Positions 14,283-22,575 of a stretch of DNA of 64,000 bases are shown piece after piece. The notes beneath the pieces are model-generated. The model had not been told where the DNA came from, made no database searches, and saw only the letters and a list, made by a program, of their open reading frames with translations. This DNA comes from VRUE01 sp963745915 (GTDB lineage: Bacteria > Actinomycetota > Thermoleophilia > Solirubrobacterales > 70-9): NCBI GenBank assembly GCA_963745915.1, contig CAVUZA010000001.1, positions 1 through 64,000 of the forward strand, read 5' to 3'. Position 1 is the stretch's first letter. Each line of letters begins with the position of its first letter. The position numbers were made by a program, and so were the translations under genes.

Positions 14283-16364
14283 TCAGGCCGCCGCTGCGAT
14301 GACTCTCTCAGCCAGCTGCGCCGGCACCTCCTGGTAGTGATCGAAGACGACCTCGAACTCGGCCCGCCCGCCGCTGATCGAGCGCAGGTCGGGCGCGTAG
14401 TCGAGCACCTCGGCCATCGGCACCTCGGCCCGCACCTCGGTCATCGAGCCCTTCGGCTCCATCCCCTGCGGCTGGCCGCGGCGCGAGTTGAGGTCGCCGA
14501 TCACCTCGCCGACCACGTCCTCGGGGCAGCTGACGACGAGCCGCACGACCGGCTCGAGCAGGACCGGGTCGGCCGCCTCCATCGCCTCGCGGAAGGCCAT
14601 CGCCGCGGCAATCTTGAAGGCCATCTCCGAGGAGTCGACGTCGTGGTGCTTGCCGTCCACCAGCCGCACCAGCACGTCCTTGACCGGGTAGCCGGCCACC
14701 GTGCCGTGCGCCATCGCCTCCTGCACCCCCTTCTCGACCCCGGGGATGTAGCCGCCGGGGATCGACGCCCCCTTGATCCGGTTGACGAACTCGAGCCCCG
14801 TCCCGTCCGCCGCCGGCTCGATCTCGATCGCGCAGTCGGCGAACTGGCCGCGCCCGCCGGACTGCTTCTTGTAGCGGGCGCGGGCGCTTGCCGGGCGGCG
14901 GATCGACTCGCGGTAGGGGACGCGCGGCGGGTGCAGCTCGACCTCGACCCCGAAGCGCCGGCGCAGCCGCGCCACGATCACCTCGACGTGGACCTGGGTC
15001 AGGCCGGCGATGATCTGCTCGCCGGTCTGCGCGTCGCGGTGCACGTCGAGCGTCGGGTCTTCCTCGCACAGCCGCCGCACCGCCGCCGCGGCCTTCTCCT
15101 CGTCGCCGGCCGAGCGCGGCTCGTAGGCGAAGGCCATCACCGGCGCCGGCAGCTCGAGCGGCGCGAAGGCGATCTCCGCCGGCTCGGCGCAGAGCACGTC
15201 GCCGGCGTGGGTGCGCTTCAGCTTCGCCACCGCGCCGACATCCCCGGCCCCCAGCTCCGCCGCCGGCCGCAGCTCGCCGCCCAGCGGCTGGGAGAGCTGG
15301 CCGACCCGCTCCTTGCCGCCCGCGGTGACGTTGACCGCCTGGCTGTCGGAGCGCAGCGTGCCGCGGTAGACGCGGAAGAGGTTGACCCGGCCGGTGTAGG
15401 GGTCGGCGAGCGTCTTGAACACGTAGGCGACCAGCGGCCCCTGCTCGTCGGGCTCGATCTCGATCGCCTCGCCGCCGGCGCCGCTCGCCGCCACCGCGCC
15501 GCGCATCGCCGGCGAGGGCAGGTCCTCGACCAGCGCCTCGAGCAGCCGGCCGGTGCCGAGGTTGCGGGTCGCCACCCCGCAGGTGACCGGGAACAGCCGC
15601 CCCGCCGTCACCCCCCGCTTCAGCGCCCGCACCACCTCCTCGTGGCCGATCTCCTCCCCCTCCAGGTAGCGCTCCATCAGCTCGTCGGAGTTCTCCGCCA
15701 CCTCGTCCATCAGCTTCTCGCGGTACTCCTCGGCCCGCTCGCGCAGCTCCGCGGGGACCTCCGCCTCGCGCGCCGCGCCCGGCCCCACCCCCTCGTACTC
15801 GAAGGCGCGCATGTCGATCAGGTCGACGACGCCGCGCACCTCCCGCTCGGCGCCGATCGGGATCTCGGTGGCGACCACGTGCGGCCCGAAGGCGCTCTTC
15901 AGCGAGTCGAGCGCGGCGAAGAAGTCGGCCCGCTCGCGGTCGAGCATGTTTACGAAGACCAGCCGCGCCAGGCCCTCGGCGTCGGCCCGCCGCCAGAGCC
16001 GCTCGGTGTGGACCTCGACCCCGGCCACCGCGCTGACGACGACCACCGCCGAGTCGGCGACCCGCAGCGAGGCGACCGCGTCGGCGACGAAGCTCGGCTC
16101 GCCCGGGGTGTCGATCAGGTTGATCTCGCGGCCGTCGTGCTCGAAGCAGGCGAGCGCCGCGTCGATCGACATCTGCCGCTCCTGCTCGTCGGGCTCGTGG
16201 TCGGAGACGGTGGTCCCCTCGGCGACCGTGCCGAGCCGGCTCACGGCGCCGGCCTCGAACAGCATCGCCTCGTGCAGGCTCGTCTTCCCGCTCCCCCTAT
16301 GGCCGATCAGAGCGACGTTCCGAATCCGGTCTGCAGCCTTGTGCGACACGCACCGAAGGTACAC
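14283..16364 (-). CDS. elongation factor G-like GTPase (EF-G paralogue)
   Basis: 693 aa, full EF-G length with all five domains. G1 is GHRGSGKTS, G3 is DTPGEPSF where canonical EF-G has DTPGHVDF, and G4 is NMLDRERADF where canonical EF-G has NKMDR. These departures, including loss of the catalytic His of the PGH motif, mark the EF-G2-like group whose role in translocation or recycling differs between bacteria. Domain IV/V is intact (GGRGQFADCAIEIEP, YPVKDVLVRLVDGKHHDVDS). GTG starts at 16364 and 16349 are both possible. Confidence 0.88.
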   Translation of the reverse strand: MYLRCVSHKAADRIRNVALIGHRGSGKTSLHEAMLFEAGAVSRLGTVAEGTTVSDHEPDEQERQMSIDAALACFEHDGREINLIDTPGEPSFVADAVASLRVADSAVVVVSAVAGVEVHTERLWRRADAEGLARLVFVNMLDRERADFFAALDSLKSAFGPHVVATEIPIGAEREVRGVVDLIDMRAFEYEGVGPGAAREAEVPAELRERAEEYREKLMDEVAENSDELMERYLEGEEIGHEEVVRALKRGVTAGRLFPVTCGVATRNLGTGRLLEALVEDLPSPAMRGAVAASGAGGEAIEIEPDEQGPLVAYVFKTLADPYTGRVNLFRVYRGTLRSDSQAVNVTAGGKERVGQLSQPLGGELRPAAELGAGDVGAVAKLKRTHAGDVLCAEPAEIAFAPLELPAPVMAFAYEPRSAGDEEKAAAAVRRLCEEDPTLDVHRDAQTGEQIIAGLTQVHVEVIVARLRRRFGVEVELHPPRVPYRESIRRPASARARYKKQSGGRGQFADCAIEIEPAADGTGLEFVNRIKGASIPGGYIPGVEKGVQEAMAHGTVAGYPVKDVLVRLVDGKHHDVDSSEMAFKIAAAMAFREAMEAADPVLLEPVVRLVVSCPEDVVGEVIGDLNSRRGQPQGMEPKGSMTEVRAEVPMAEVLDYAPDLRSISGGRAEFEVVFDHYQEVPAQLAERVIAAAA

Positions 16365-16396
16365 CCCGCTCTGCGCATTTCAAGCGGGTTGAGAGT

Positions 16397-16474
16397 GGGA
16401 GCGGCGGGCGCCCCTCCCCAAACACTCAAGCGCGGCTCCTGCCGCGCGTTTGGGGAGGGGCGACCGCCGCTCCC
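16397..16474. repeat. palindromic element, copy A (78 bp)
   Basis: Outer arms 16397-16423 and 16448-16474 (27 bp, one mismatch), left bulge ACTCAA (16424-16429), inner 7-bp stem GCGCGGC/GCCGCGC, loop TCCT (16437-16440). It lies 14 bp past the whiG stop and before the EF-G-like start. Copies B (41885) and C (43044) share bulge, inner stem and loop but differ by compensating bases in the outer stem (CCCCAAAC/GTTTGGGG here). Confidence 0.85.
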
Positions 16475-16488
16475 CCACGCAGCTGCTG

Positions 16489-17265
16489 CTATGCCGCCTG
16501 GGCCATACCCGACTTGAGCCGCATCACGGCCTTGGTGTGCAGCTGGGAGACGCGCGACTCGGTCACCCCGAGCACCTCGCCGATCTCGCGCAGGGTGAGG
16601 TTCTCGTAGTAGTAGAGGGCGATCACCAGCTGCTCGCGCTCGGGCAGGGTGGCGATCGCGTCGGTCAGCCGGTCCTTGACCTCGCTCGAGGCCAGCGACT
16701 CCTGCGGGTCCTCGGCGCGCGGGTCGGAGATCGTGTCGAGCAGGGAGACCTGGTCGCCGGAGGAGTCCGAGACTGTCCACAGCTCGTCGAGGGCGTAGAC
16801 CGAGGAGTTGGCGATCTCCAGCAGCGAGGTCTGCAGTTCGTCCTCGGAGAGCCCCAGCCGCGCGGCCAGCTCGGCCTCGGTCGGCGCCCGCTGCAGCTCG
16901 TGCTCGAGCTTGGCCTGGGCGGCCTCGATCTCGCGCGCCCGCGAGCGCACCGAGCGCGGCACCCAGTCGAGCGAGCGCAGCTCGTCGATGATCGCGCCGC
17001 GGATCCGGGTCATGGCGAAGGTCTCGAACTTGATCCCGCGCTCGGGCTCGAAGCGCTCGATCGCCCCGATCAGCCCCATCAGCCCGTAGGAGATCAGGTC
17101 GGCGTCGTCGACGTGCGAGGGCAGCCCGGCGCCGAGCCGCCCGGCGACGAACTTGACCATCGGCGAGTAGGCGACGACCAGGCGCTCGCGGGCGCCGGCG
17201 TCGCCGTCCTGCTTGTAGCGGCGCCACAGGTCGCGCAGCTCCACCTCTTTTACGCCCGTTTCCAT
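16489..17265 (-). CDS. whiG: FliA/WhiG-family RNA polymerase sigma factor
   Basis: 258 aa, group 3 sigma. Region 2 is seen in DLISYGLMGLIGAIERFEPE and GIKFETFAMTRIRGAIIDEL, region 3 in APTEAELAARLGLSEDEL, region 4 in LPEREQLVIALYYYENLTL and VLGVTESRVSQLHTKAV. In actinomycetes WhiG directs differentiation genes, in motile bacteria FliA drives flagellin genes; no flagellar gene is nearby. Starts 43 bp downstream of the xerC end on the same strand. Element A follows the stop. Confidence 0.9.
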   Translation of the reverse strand: METGVKEVELRDLWRRYKQDGDAGARERLVVAYSPMVKFVAGRLGAGLPSHVDDADLISYGLMGLIGAIERFEPERGIKFETFAMTRIRGAIIDELRSLDWVPRSVRSRAREIEAAQAKLEHELQRAPTEAELAARLGLSEDELQTSLLEIANSSVYALDELWTVSDSSGDQVSLLDTISDPRAEDPQESLASSEVKDRLTDAIATLPEREQLVIALYYYENLTLREIGEVLGVTESRVSQLHTKAVMRLKSGMAQAA

Positions 17266-17307
17266 GCCCTCCGTTGAATCCTAAGGTCGCTGACCGTCAT
17301 CGCACGC

Positions 17308-18214
17308 TCACGCCCGCGGGTGGGTGGCAGCGTACGCGTCGCGGAGGCGAGCCGCATCGACCCGAGTGTAGACCTGCGTGGTCGAGATCGACGCGTGGCC
17401 GAGCAGCTCCTGGATCGTGCGCAGGTCGGCGCCGCCCTCGAGCAGGTGGGTGGCGAAGCTGTGGCGCAGCGAGTGCGGCGAGATCGCAGCCGCCAGCGCC
17501 GCCTGGCGCACCCAGAATCCCCAGCCGCCGGGTGACGTCGGAGCTCGACAGCCGCCGGCCGCTCTTGGAGAGGAAGAGCGCCTGCTCGCGCGGGTCGCCG
17601 GCGAGCGCCCGGCGGCCGCGCTCGGCGTAGGCGCGCAGCGCCCGCTGGGCCGGCTCGCCGACCGGCAGCAGCCGCTCCTTGGAGCCCTTGCCGAGCACCC
17701 GCAGCTGCTCGGTCTCGTGGTCGAGCGCGCCGCAGTCGAGGTTGACGATCTCCTCGCAGCGCAGCCCGCACGAGTAGGCCAGCTCCAGCATCGCCCGGTC
17801 GCGCAGCTCCAGCGGCGTGCGGGCCGGGATCCGCTCCAGCAGCGTGCGCATCTGCTCGGCGGAGAGCACCTGCGGCAGCTTCTCCTCGCGCTTCGGGCTG
17901 GAGACCAGGTCGGCCGGGTTCTGGCCGACGCGCTCGGTGCGGACCAGGAAGTCGTAGAGGCCGCGGACCGCGGCCAGCTTGCGGGCCACGGTCGCCGGCG
18001 CCGCGCCCTCGCGGGAGAGCCCGGCGGCGTAGCGGCGCACCTCGCGGTGGCGCACCTCGCCCGGCTCCCGCTCCCCCGCCCACTCGACGAACTGGCCGAG
18101 GTCGACGGCGTAGGCCCGCCGCGTGCGCTCCGCCGCGCCGCGCCCGCGCAGGTCCCTGTCGTAGGCGGCGAGCGCCTCATCCCAACTCACCCGACCACCT
18201 TCGCCGCCGGCCAC
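17308..18214 (-). CDS. xerC: XerC-type tyrosine recombinase, single frame break near 17525
   Basis: About 302 aa when the frame is repaired. N-terminal SAM-like domain (about 10-95), then catalytic domain with R in YSCGLRCEEIVNL, K in VLGKGSKERLLPV, H-x-x-R in SPHSLRHSFATHL, H in LGHASISTTQVY and the nucleophile Y in TQVYTRV. XerC resolves chromosome dimers at dif with XerD. The break lies at CTGGGGATT; removing one G joins TRRL to GFWVRQAALAAAIS. As a core gene it is probably intact in the cell. Confidence 0.82.
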
Positions 18215-18223
18215 GGCGTGCCT

Positions 18224-19273
18224 TCAGCCGATGTAGATCGGGGTGCCGACTTCGACCCGGTCGTAGAGATCTTCGACGTCGGGGATCGCCATCCGCACGC
18301 AGCCGTGCGAGGCGGCGGTGCCCAGCGAGGAGGTCTCTTCGGTGCCGTGGATGCCGGCGCCTTCGAAGATCCCCATCCAGCGCGCCTTCAGCGGGTTCGA
18401 CGGCCCGGGCGGGATCGACTGCCCGGCGAGGCTGCCGGCCCAGTCGGAGTTGGGCACGTGCCAGGTGGGTTCCACCTGCTTGTCCTGGATGTGGTACAGC
18501 CCTTCCGGCGTTTCCAGCCCTTCCTGGCCGACCGCGACGGTGTAGGTCTTGACCAGCTTCAGGTCCTTCCAGAAGCGCAGGGTGAAGTTGGCGCGGTCGA
18601 GGGTGAGGTAGGTCGGGTAGGAGCCGGCGACTTCCGCGGTCGTTACCTCGGGCGGCACCGAGTGGGTGCGGGCGGCGATCGTGTGGTCGGCTTCGGCGTT
18701 GAGCACGGCGGCGCGCAGCTCGCGGGTGAGCAGCACGTCGCGCAGCTTGCGGCCGTTCTCGGCCTTGACCACGTGCAGCGAGTCGCCGCTCGCTTCGACC
18801 GAGGCGTCCTGCGGGTCGCGCCCGACTTCCTCGGCGACCCTGCGCACGAAGCGGTTGATCGCCTGGCGCGAGTAGGTGACGTCGGCGGCGACCTGCTCGT
18901 CGACTTCGCCGCCGGTCACGTAGCGGACCAGCCGCCCGGGCAGGCCGCCGGCGCGGCTTTCGGCCAGCGCCCGGTCGACCGCGGCGTCGAGGTCGGCGTG
19001 CACCTTCAGCGTCCGCCCCGGCAGCTCCCAGCTCTCGCCGTCGTAGCCGACCCGGACCGAGTGGCGCAGCGGCCGCAGCAGCTTGCCGCGCACCGCCCGC
19101 TTGGCTTCCGCCGCGTCCATGCCGCCGACGTCGACGCCGGCGATCGTCACCCCGGCGGCGATCGTGTCCTTCTGCGAGGAGTCGTAGACGTAGCCGATCC
19201 CGGCGGCGATCAGGATCACGCCGGCCAGCGACAGCAGAGCGATTTGCGTCTTGCGCCCCATCACCTTCACCAA
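18224..19273 (-). CDS. L,D-transpeptidase with peptidoglycan-binding domains
   Basis: 349 aa. N-terminal signal anchor (about 8-28, TQIALLSLAGVILIAAGIGY), then VanW/PG_binding_4-like repeats (about 40-220), then a YkuD domain from about 225. Active site HGTEETSSLGTAASHGCVRM with catalytic Cys and the conserved His. Such enzymes form 3-3 peptidoglycan cross-links or attach proteins outside the membrane. The final strand VGTPIYIG closes the domain. Followed by xerC on the same strand; upstream it is divergent from the cyclo-ligase-like gene. Confidence 0.88.
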   Translation of the reverse strand: MVKVMGRKTQIALLSLAGVILIAAGIGYVYDSSQKDTIAAGVTIAGVDVGGMDAAEAKRAVRGKLLRPLRHSVRVGYDGESWELPGRTLKVHADLDAAVDRALAESRAGGLPGRLVRYVTGGEVDEQVAADVTYSRQAINRFVRRVAEEVGRDPQDASVEASGDSLHVVKAENGRKLRDVLLTRELRAAVLNAEADHTIAARTHSVPPEVTTAEVAGSYPTYLTLDRANFTLRFWKDLKLVKTYTVAVGQEGLETPEGLYHIQDKQVEPTWHVPNSDWAGSLAGQSIPPGPSNPLKARWMGIFEGAGIHGTEETSSLGTAASHGCVRMAIPDVEDLYDRVEVGTPIYIG

Positions 19274-19378
19274 GAGTCAACGAAAAGTTTAAGCATGCGG
19301 TTCATTCGCTCAGATCGGCAGCGACACCTGCAAGCCTGAGATCAGCAGCCTGACGGCCGCTGCGGATATCGTTAGGGC

Positions 19379-20092
19379 GTGCGCTCCAAGGACGACGTGC
19401 GCAAGGACGTCTGGAAGGCGATGGACCGGGCAGGCGTCTCGCGCTTCCCGGGCGCCGAGGGACGGATCCCCAACTTCGCCGGGGCCAAGCTGGCGGCCGA
19501 GAAGCTGGCCGGCCACCGGCTCTGGAAGCGGGCGCGGGCGATCAAGGCCAACCCCGACTCGCCGCAGACCCACGCCCGCCGCATGGCGCTGGAGGAGGGC
19601 AAGGTCGTGATCATGGCCGTGCCCCGCCTGCGCGACCCCCACCCGTTTCGCGTGCTCGACCCGAAGAAGCTCTCCAAGCGGGCGATCAAAGAGGCCTCGA
19701 CGATCAAGGGCGCGCTCAAACACGGCCGCGTCACCGCCCTCGACGAGCTGCCCGAGATCGACTTCGTCCTCTGCGGCTCGGTCGCCGTCAACCTCAGCGG
19801 CGCCCGGGTCGGCAAGGGCGGCGGTTACTCCGACCTCGAGTACGGGGTGCTGATCGACGCCGGCAAGATCGACGACCACACCACGGTGGCGACCACCGTG
19901 CACCCGACCCAGGTGCTGCGCCGCCACCTGATGATGACCTCCCACGACCTGCCGGTCGACGTGATTGCCACGCCGCGCGCGGTGATCGAGGTCGAGCGCC
20001 AGTACGAGCGCCCGCGCGGCATCCTCTGGGACCACCTGCAACCGCCCCAGATCCGGGAGATACCCATACTCGAACGTATGGGCTATGCCTGA
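19379..20092 (+). CDS. 5-formyltetrahydrofolate cyclo-ligase-family protein
   Basis: 237 aa from a GTG. The late motif GARVGKGGGYSDLEYGVLID corresponds to the GxGGGYYDR ATP/folate loop of MTHFS. The N-terminus (RKDVWKAMDRAGVSRFP) and spacing fit the longer MTHFSD-like branch rather than canonical cyclo-ligase, so exact folate activity is uncertain. Overlaps the alpha/beta hydrolase start by 8 bp, implying co-transcription. Confidence 0.72.
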   Translation: MRSKDDVRKDVWKAMDRAGVSRFPGAEGRIPNFAGAKLAAEKLAGHRLWKRARAIKANPDSPQTHARRMALEEGKVVIMAVPRLRDPHPFRVLDPKKLSKRAIKEASTIKGALKHGRVTALDELPEIDFVLCGSVAVNLSGARVGKGGGYSDLEYGVLIDAGKIDDHTTVATTVHPTQVLRRHLMMTSHDLPVDVIATPRAVIEVERQYERPRGILWDHLQPPQIREIPILERMGYA

Positions 20093-20957
20093 CGACTACG
20101 GCAACCCCGACCCCGAGTGGCTGCGGATCGACTGGCGCCCGCACCTGCACCGGGTCGAGCTGCCGGGCGCCACCGTCAACTACGCCGAGATCGGCGAAGG
20201 CGAGCCGCTGGTCTTCGTCCACGGCCTCTCCGGCTCCTGGCAGAACTGGCTCGAGAACCTGCCCCACTTCGGCCGCGCCCACCGCGCGGTGGCCGTCGAC
20301 CTGCCCGGCTTCGGCGCCAGCCCGATGCCCTCCTGGACGATCGACATGTACGCCTACGGCCGCCTCCTGCACGACTTCTGCGCCAAGCTCGGGCTCGAGG
20401 GGGCGACCCTGGTCGGCAACTCGATGGGCGGCCTGGTCGCCGCCGAGGCGGTGCTAACCGCGCCCGAGCGCTACCGCCGCCTGGTCCTCGTCTCGGCCGC
20501 CGGCTTCCTCAACACCTGGCTGCCGCACGAGCGCGGGCGGGCGACGGCCGGCGCCTGGGACGCCTTCGGCGCGCGGGTCGGCGCCCTCGCCCGCTTCACC
20601 GTCACCCACCGGCGGGCCCGCTGGCTCAACCTCCGCTTCGCGATCCGCCACCCGGGCCGCCTGCGCAGGGAGCTGCTCTGGGAGCAGGTCGATTCCGGCG
20701 TCCCCTGCCCCGGCTTCGCCGACGCCCTCGACGCGGTGCTCGAATACGACGCCCGCGACCGCCTCGGCGAGATCGAGCTCCCGACCCTGATCGTCTGGGG
20801 CGCCGCCGACTGGATCATCCCCTCGCTCGCCGCCCACAGCTACCACCGCCGCATCCCCCACTCCCAGCTGGCGATCTTCGACGACACCGGCCACGTCCCC
20901 CAGCTCGAGCGCCCCGCCCGCTTCAACCGCCTGCTGGAGGAGTTCCTGGCGGGCTGA
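20085..20957 (+). CDS. alpha/beta hydrolase
   Basis: 290 aa. Oxyanion strand VFVHGLSGSWQNW, nucleophile elbow GNSMGG (Ser), acid Asp in WGAADWIIP and catalytic His in DDTGHVPQLERP form a full triad. A lid of Arg-rich helices lies between about residues 150 and 220. Closest families are C-C bond hydrolases and esterases; substrate not inferable. Cytoplasmic (no signal). It overlaps the preceding folate-family gene by 8 bp. Confidence 0.87.
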   Translation: MPDDYGNPDPEWLRIDWRPHLHRVELPGATVNYAEIGEGEPLVFVHGLSGSWQNWLENLPHFGRAHRAVAVDLPGFGASPMPSWTIDMYAYGRLLHDFCAKLGLEGATLVGNSMGGLVAAEAVLTAPERYRRLVLVSAAGFLNTWLPHERGRATAGAWDAFGARVGALARFTVTHRRARWLNLRFAIRHPGRLRRELLWEQVDSGVPCPGFADALDAVLEYDARDRLGEIELPTLIVWGAADWIIPSLAAHSYHRRIPHSQLAIFDDTGHVPQLERPARFNRLLEEFLAG

Positions 20958-20964
20958 GAGCCCG

Positions 20965-21819
20965 ATGCACGACCCCGGCGCCGATACATTCTCGACCTTG
21001 CTCGCGATTTCCGACATCCTCAGCGGCGCGGAAAATGTCGGCTACAACGTGGTCTCGGCGCCGATCGTCGTCGCCCTCGTCTGGTTTCGCAGGGCGATCT
21101 CGCTCAGGGCAAAGGCTGCGTGGCGGTGGGTCTACTCGGTGCTGAGCGGCAGGCGCTTCGTGCTCATCTGGATCGATGACCGGGGACACGCGAAAAAGCT
21201 CATTCCCCACCTCGAAAAGCAAAGCAGCGACAGGCTCAGCTTCAAGGCGGTCGGACTCCCCCGCGAGATACTGAACTTCCCGCGAAGCAAGAAGCGGACC
21301 GCAGCGATCGTCCTGCTGGACACCGATGTCAGCAAGCTCGCCGACGAGCCGAAGACTGCCGAGCAGGTCGAGTCCCGCCTGCACGACTTCGTCGACGCGG
21401 GCGGCGGGCTGATCGGCGGCCACGACCTGATCTACCGGCGCGCCCGAGCCAAGGTGTTGCAGCGAATGTTCGGCTGCCAGCTCGTGCGCTTCGACGACAA
21501 CAAGGGACAACCGGTCCCCTACCGCATCAACCGCGATCAGGCGGACCACCCGCTCGCCGCCGATCTGCCGGAGTCCTACACCCTCGCGGACGGAGAGTTC
21601 TGCTGGGGCGACTGGGCGCCGGACGCCCAGGTCGTGTTCAGGACCGATGATCGTGAGCAACGACCCCTGGTCGTCTGCCGCGAGTACTCGAAGGGGCGGG
21701 TCGTGTGGTTGAACAGCGGCGACAAGGGAGACTGGCTCTGCCCCAGCATCGCCCAACCCGAACCGCCGTTCATCACCCTTCTCGGCAATGCCCTGAGCTG
21801 GGTACAGGGGGGCGCGTGA
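20965..21819 (+). CDS. membrane-anchored ThuA/GATase-like hypothetical protein
   Basis: 284 aa. A hydrophobic segment at about 26-45 (YNVVSAPIVVALVWFRRAI) is followed by a Rossmann-type domain (RFVLIWIDDRG, AAIVLLDTDVSKL) with the ThuA-like segment FVDAGGGLIGGHDLIYRRA. Later a beta-rich end (GRVVWLNSGDKGDW) also fits ThuA-like glutamine amidotransferase folds. No catalytic Cys is evident. Its stop overlaps the GTG of the GDPD gene (GTGA), so the two are coupled. Confidence 0.6.
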   Translation: MHDPGADTFSTLLAISDILSGAENVGYNVVSAPIVVALVWFRRAISLRAKAAWRWVYSVLSGRRFVLIWIDDRGHAKKLIPHLEKQSSDRLSFKAVGLPREILNFPRSKKRTAAIVLLDTDVSKLADEPKTAEQVESRLHDFVDAGGGLIGGHDLIYRRARAKVLQRMFGCQLVRFDDNKGQPVPYRINRDQADHPLAADLPESYTLADGEFCWGDWAPDAQVVFRTDDREQRPLVVCREYSKGRVVWLNSGDKGDWLCPSIAQPEPPFITLLGNALSWVQGGA

Positions 21820-22532
21820 ACGACTCGCCGCTCGTCGTGGCCCATCGCGGCGCATCCGCTGGGATGACCGACAACAGCCTCGAGTCCTTCGACCGGGCGA
21901 TCGAGGTGGGGGCGGACATGATCGAGTTCGATGTCCGGCAGACGGCCGACGAGCGACTGATCGTCCTCCACGATGCCGAGGTCGGCGGCTCGCCCGTCCC
22001 GTCGCTCACCCGCGGGGCAATCTCCCAGCATCTGGGCTATGAGCCCCCCCTGCTCGACGAGGTGCTGGAGTTGGCGCAGGGGCGGATCGGCCTCGACGTA
22101 GAGCTCAAGGAAGACGGCTACGTGGAGCGAGTGATGGCCGCCGTTGCCGCGCGCTCCGACTCCCAGGAGGTGGTCTTCACCTCCTTTCTCGATGACGTCG
22201 TCGCCCTCGTCAAGCGGCTCGACCCGGGCACGAGGACTGGCCTGCTGATCGGGCTCGAGCGCCCGAGGCCCTACCTGCAGACCAGGGTCTCAGAGACCTT
22301 CCCCGCCCGCAGGGCTCGCACCTGCGGCGCGGACTTCGTCGCCATGCATCACCGACTTGCCGACCTCGGCGCCATACAGAGAGCGCACTCCGCCGGCTAC
22401 CCGGTGGTCATCTGGACCGTCAACTCCGACGAGGCCCTACGGCGGTTCCTCGCCGACCGGCGCGTGTATGCGGTGATCACCGACGTACCCGAGCGGGCGC
22501 TCGCGTTGCGCGCCGACGTGCGCGGCGAATAG
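21816..22532 (+). CDS. glycerophosphodiester phosphodiesterase
   Basis: 238 aa from the GTG at 21816, which overlaps the previous stop; a longer frame would cover the upstream gene. GDPD signature: AHRGASAG with catalytic His, NSLESFDRAIEVGADMIEFD with E-x-D metal ligands, IVLHD with the second His, and DVELKE. It hydrolyses glycerophosphodiesters to glycerol-3-phosphate and an alcohol. No signal peptide, so intracellular. End IWTVNSDEALRRFL is the usual GDPD C-terminus. Confidence 0.9.
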   Translation: MNDSPLVVAHRGASAGMTDNSLESFDRAIEVGADMIEFDVRQTADERLIVLHDAEVGGSPVPSLTRGAISQHLGYEPPLLDEVLELAQGRIGLDVELKEDGYVERVMAAVAARSDSQEVVFTSFLDDVVALVKRLDPGTRTGLLIGLERPRPYLQTRVSETFPARRARTCGADFVAMHHRLADLGAIQRAHSAGYPVVIWTVNSDEALRRFLADRRVYAVITDVPERALALRADVRGE

Positions 22533-22575
22533 CGGCCGCCCAGCCTGGACCGCGGCGCCGGCCGCTCCCCCCTCC

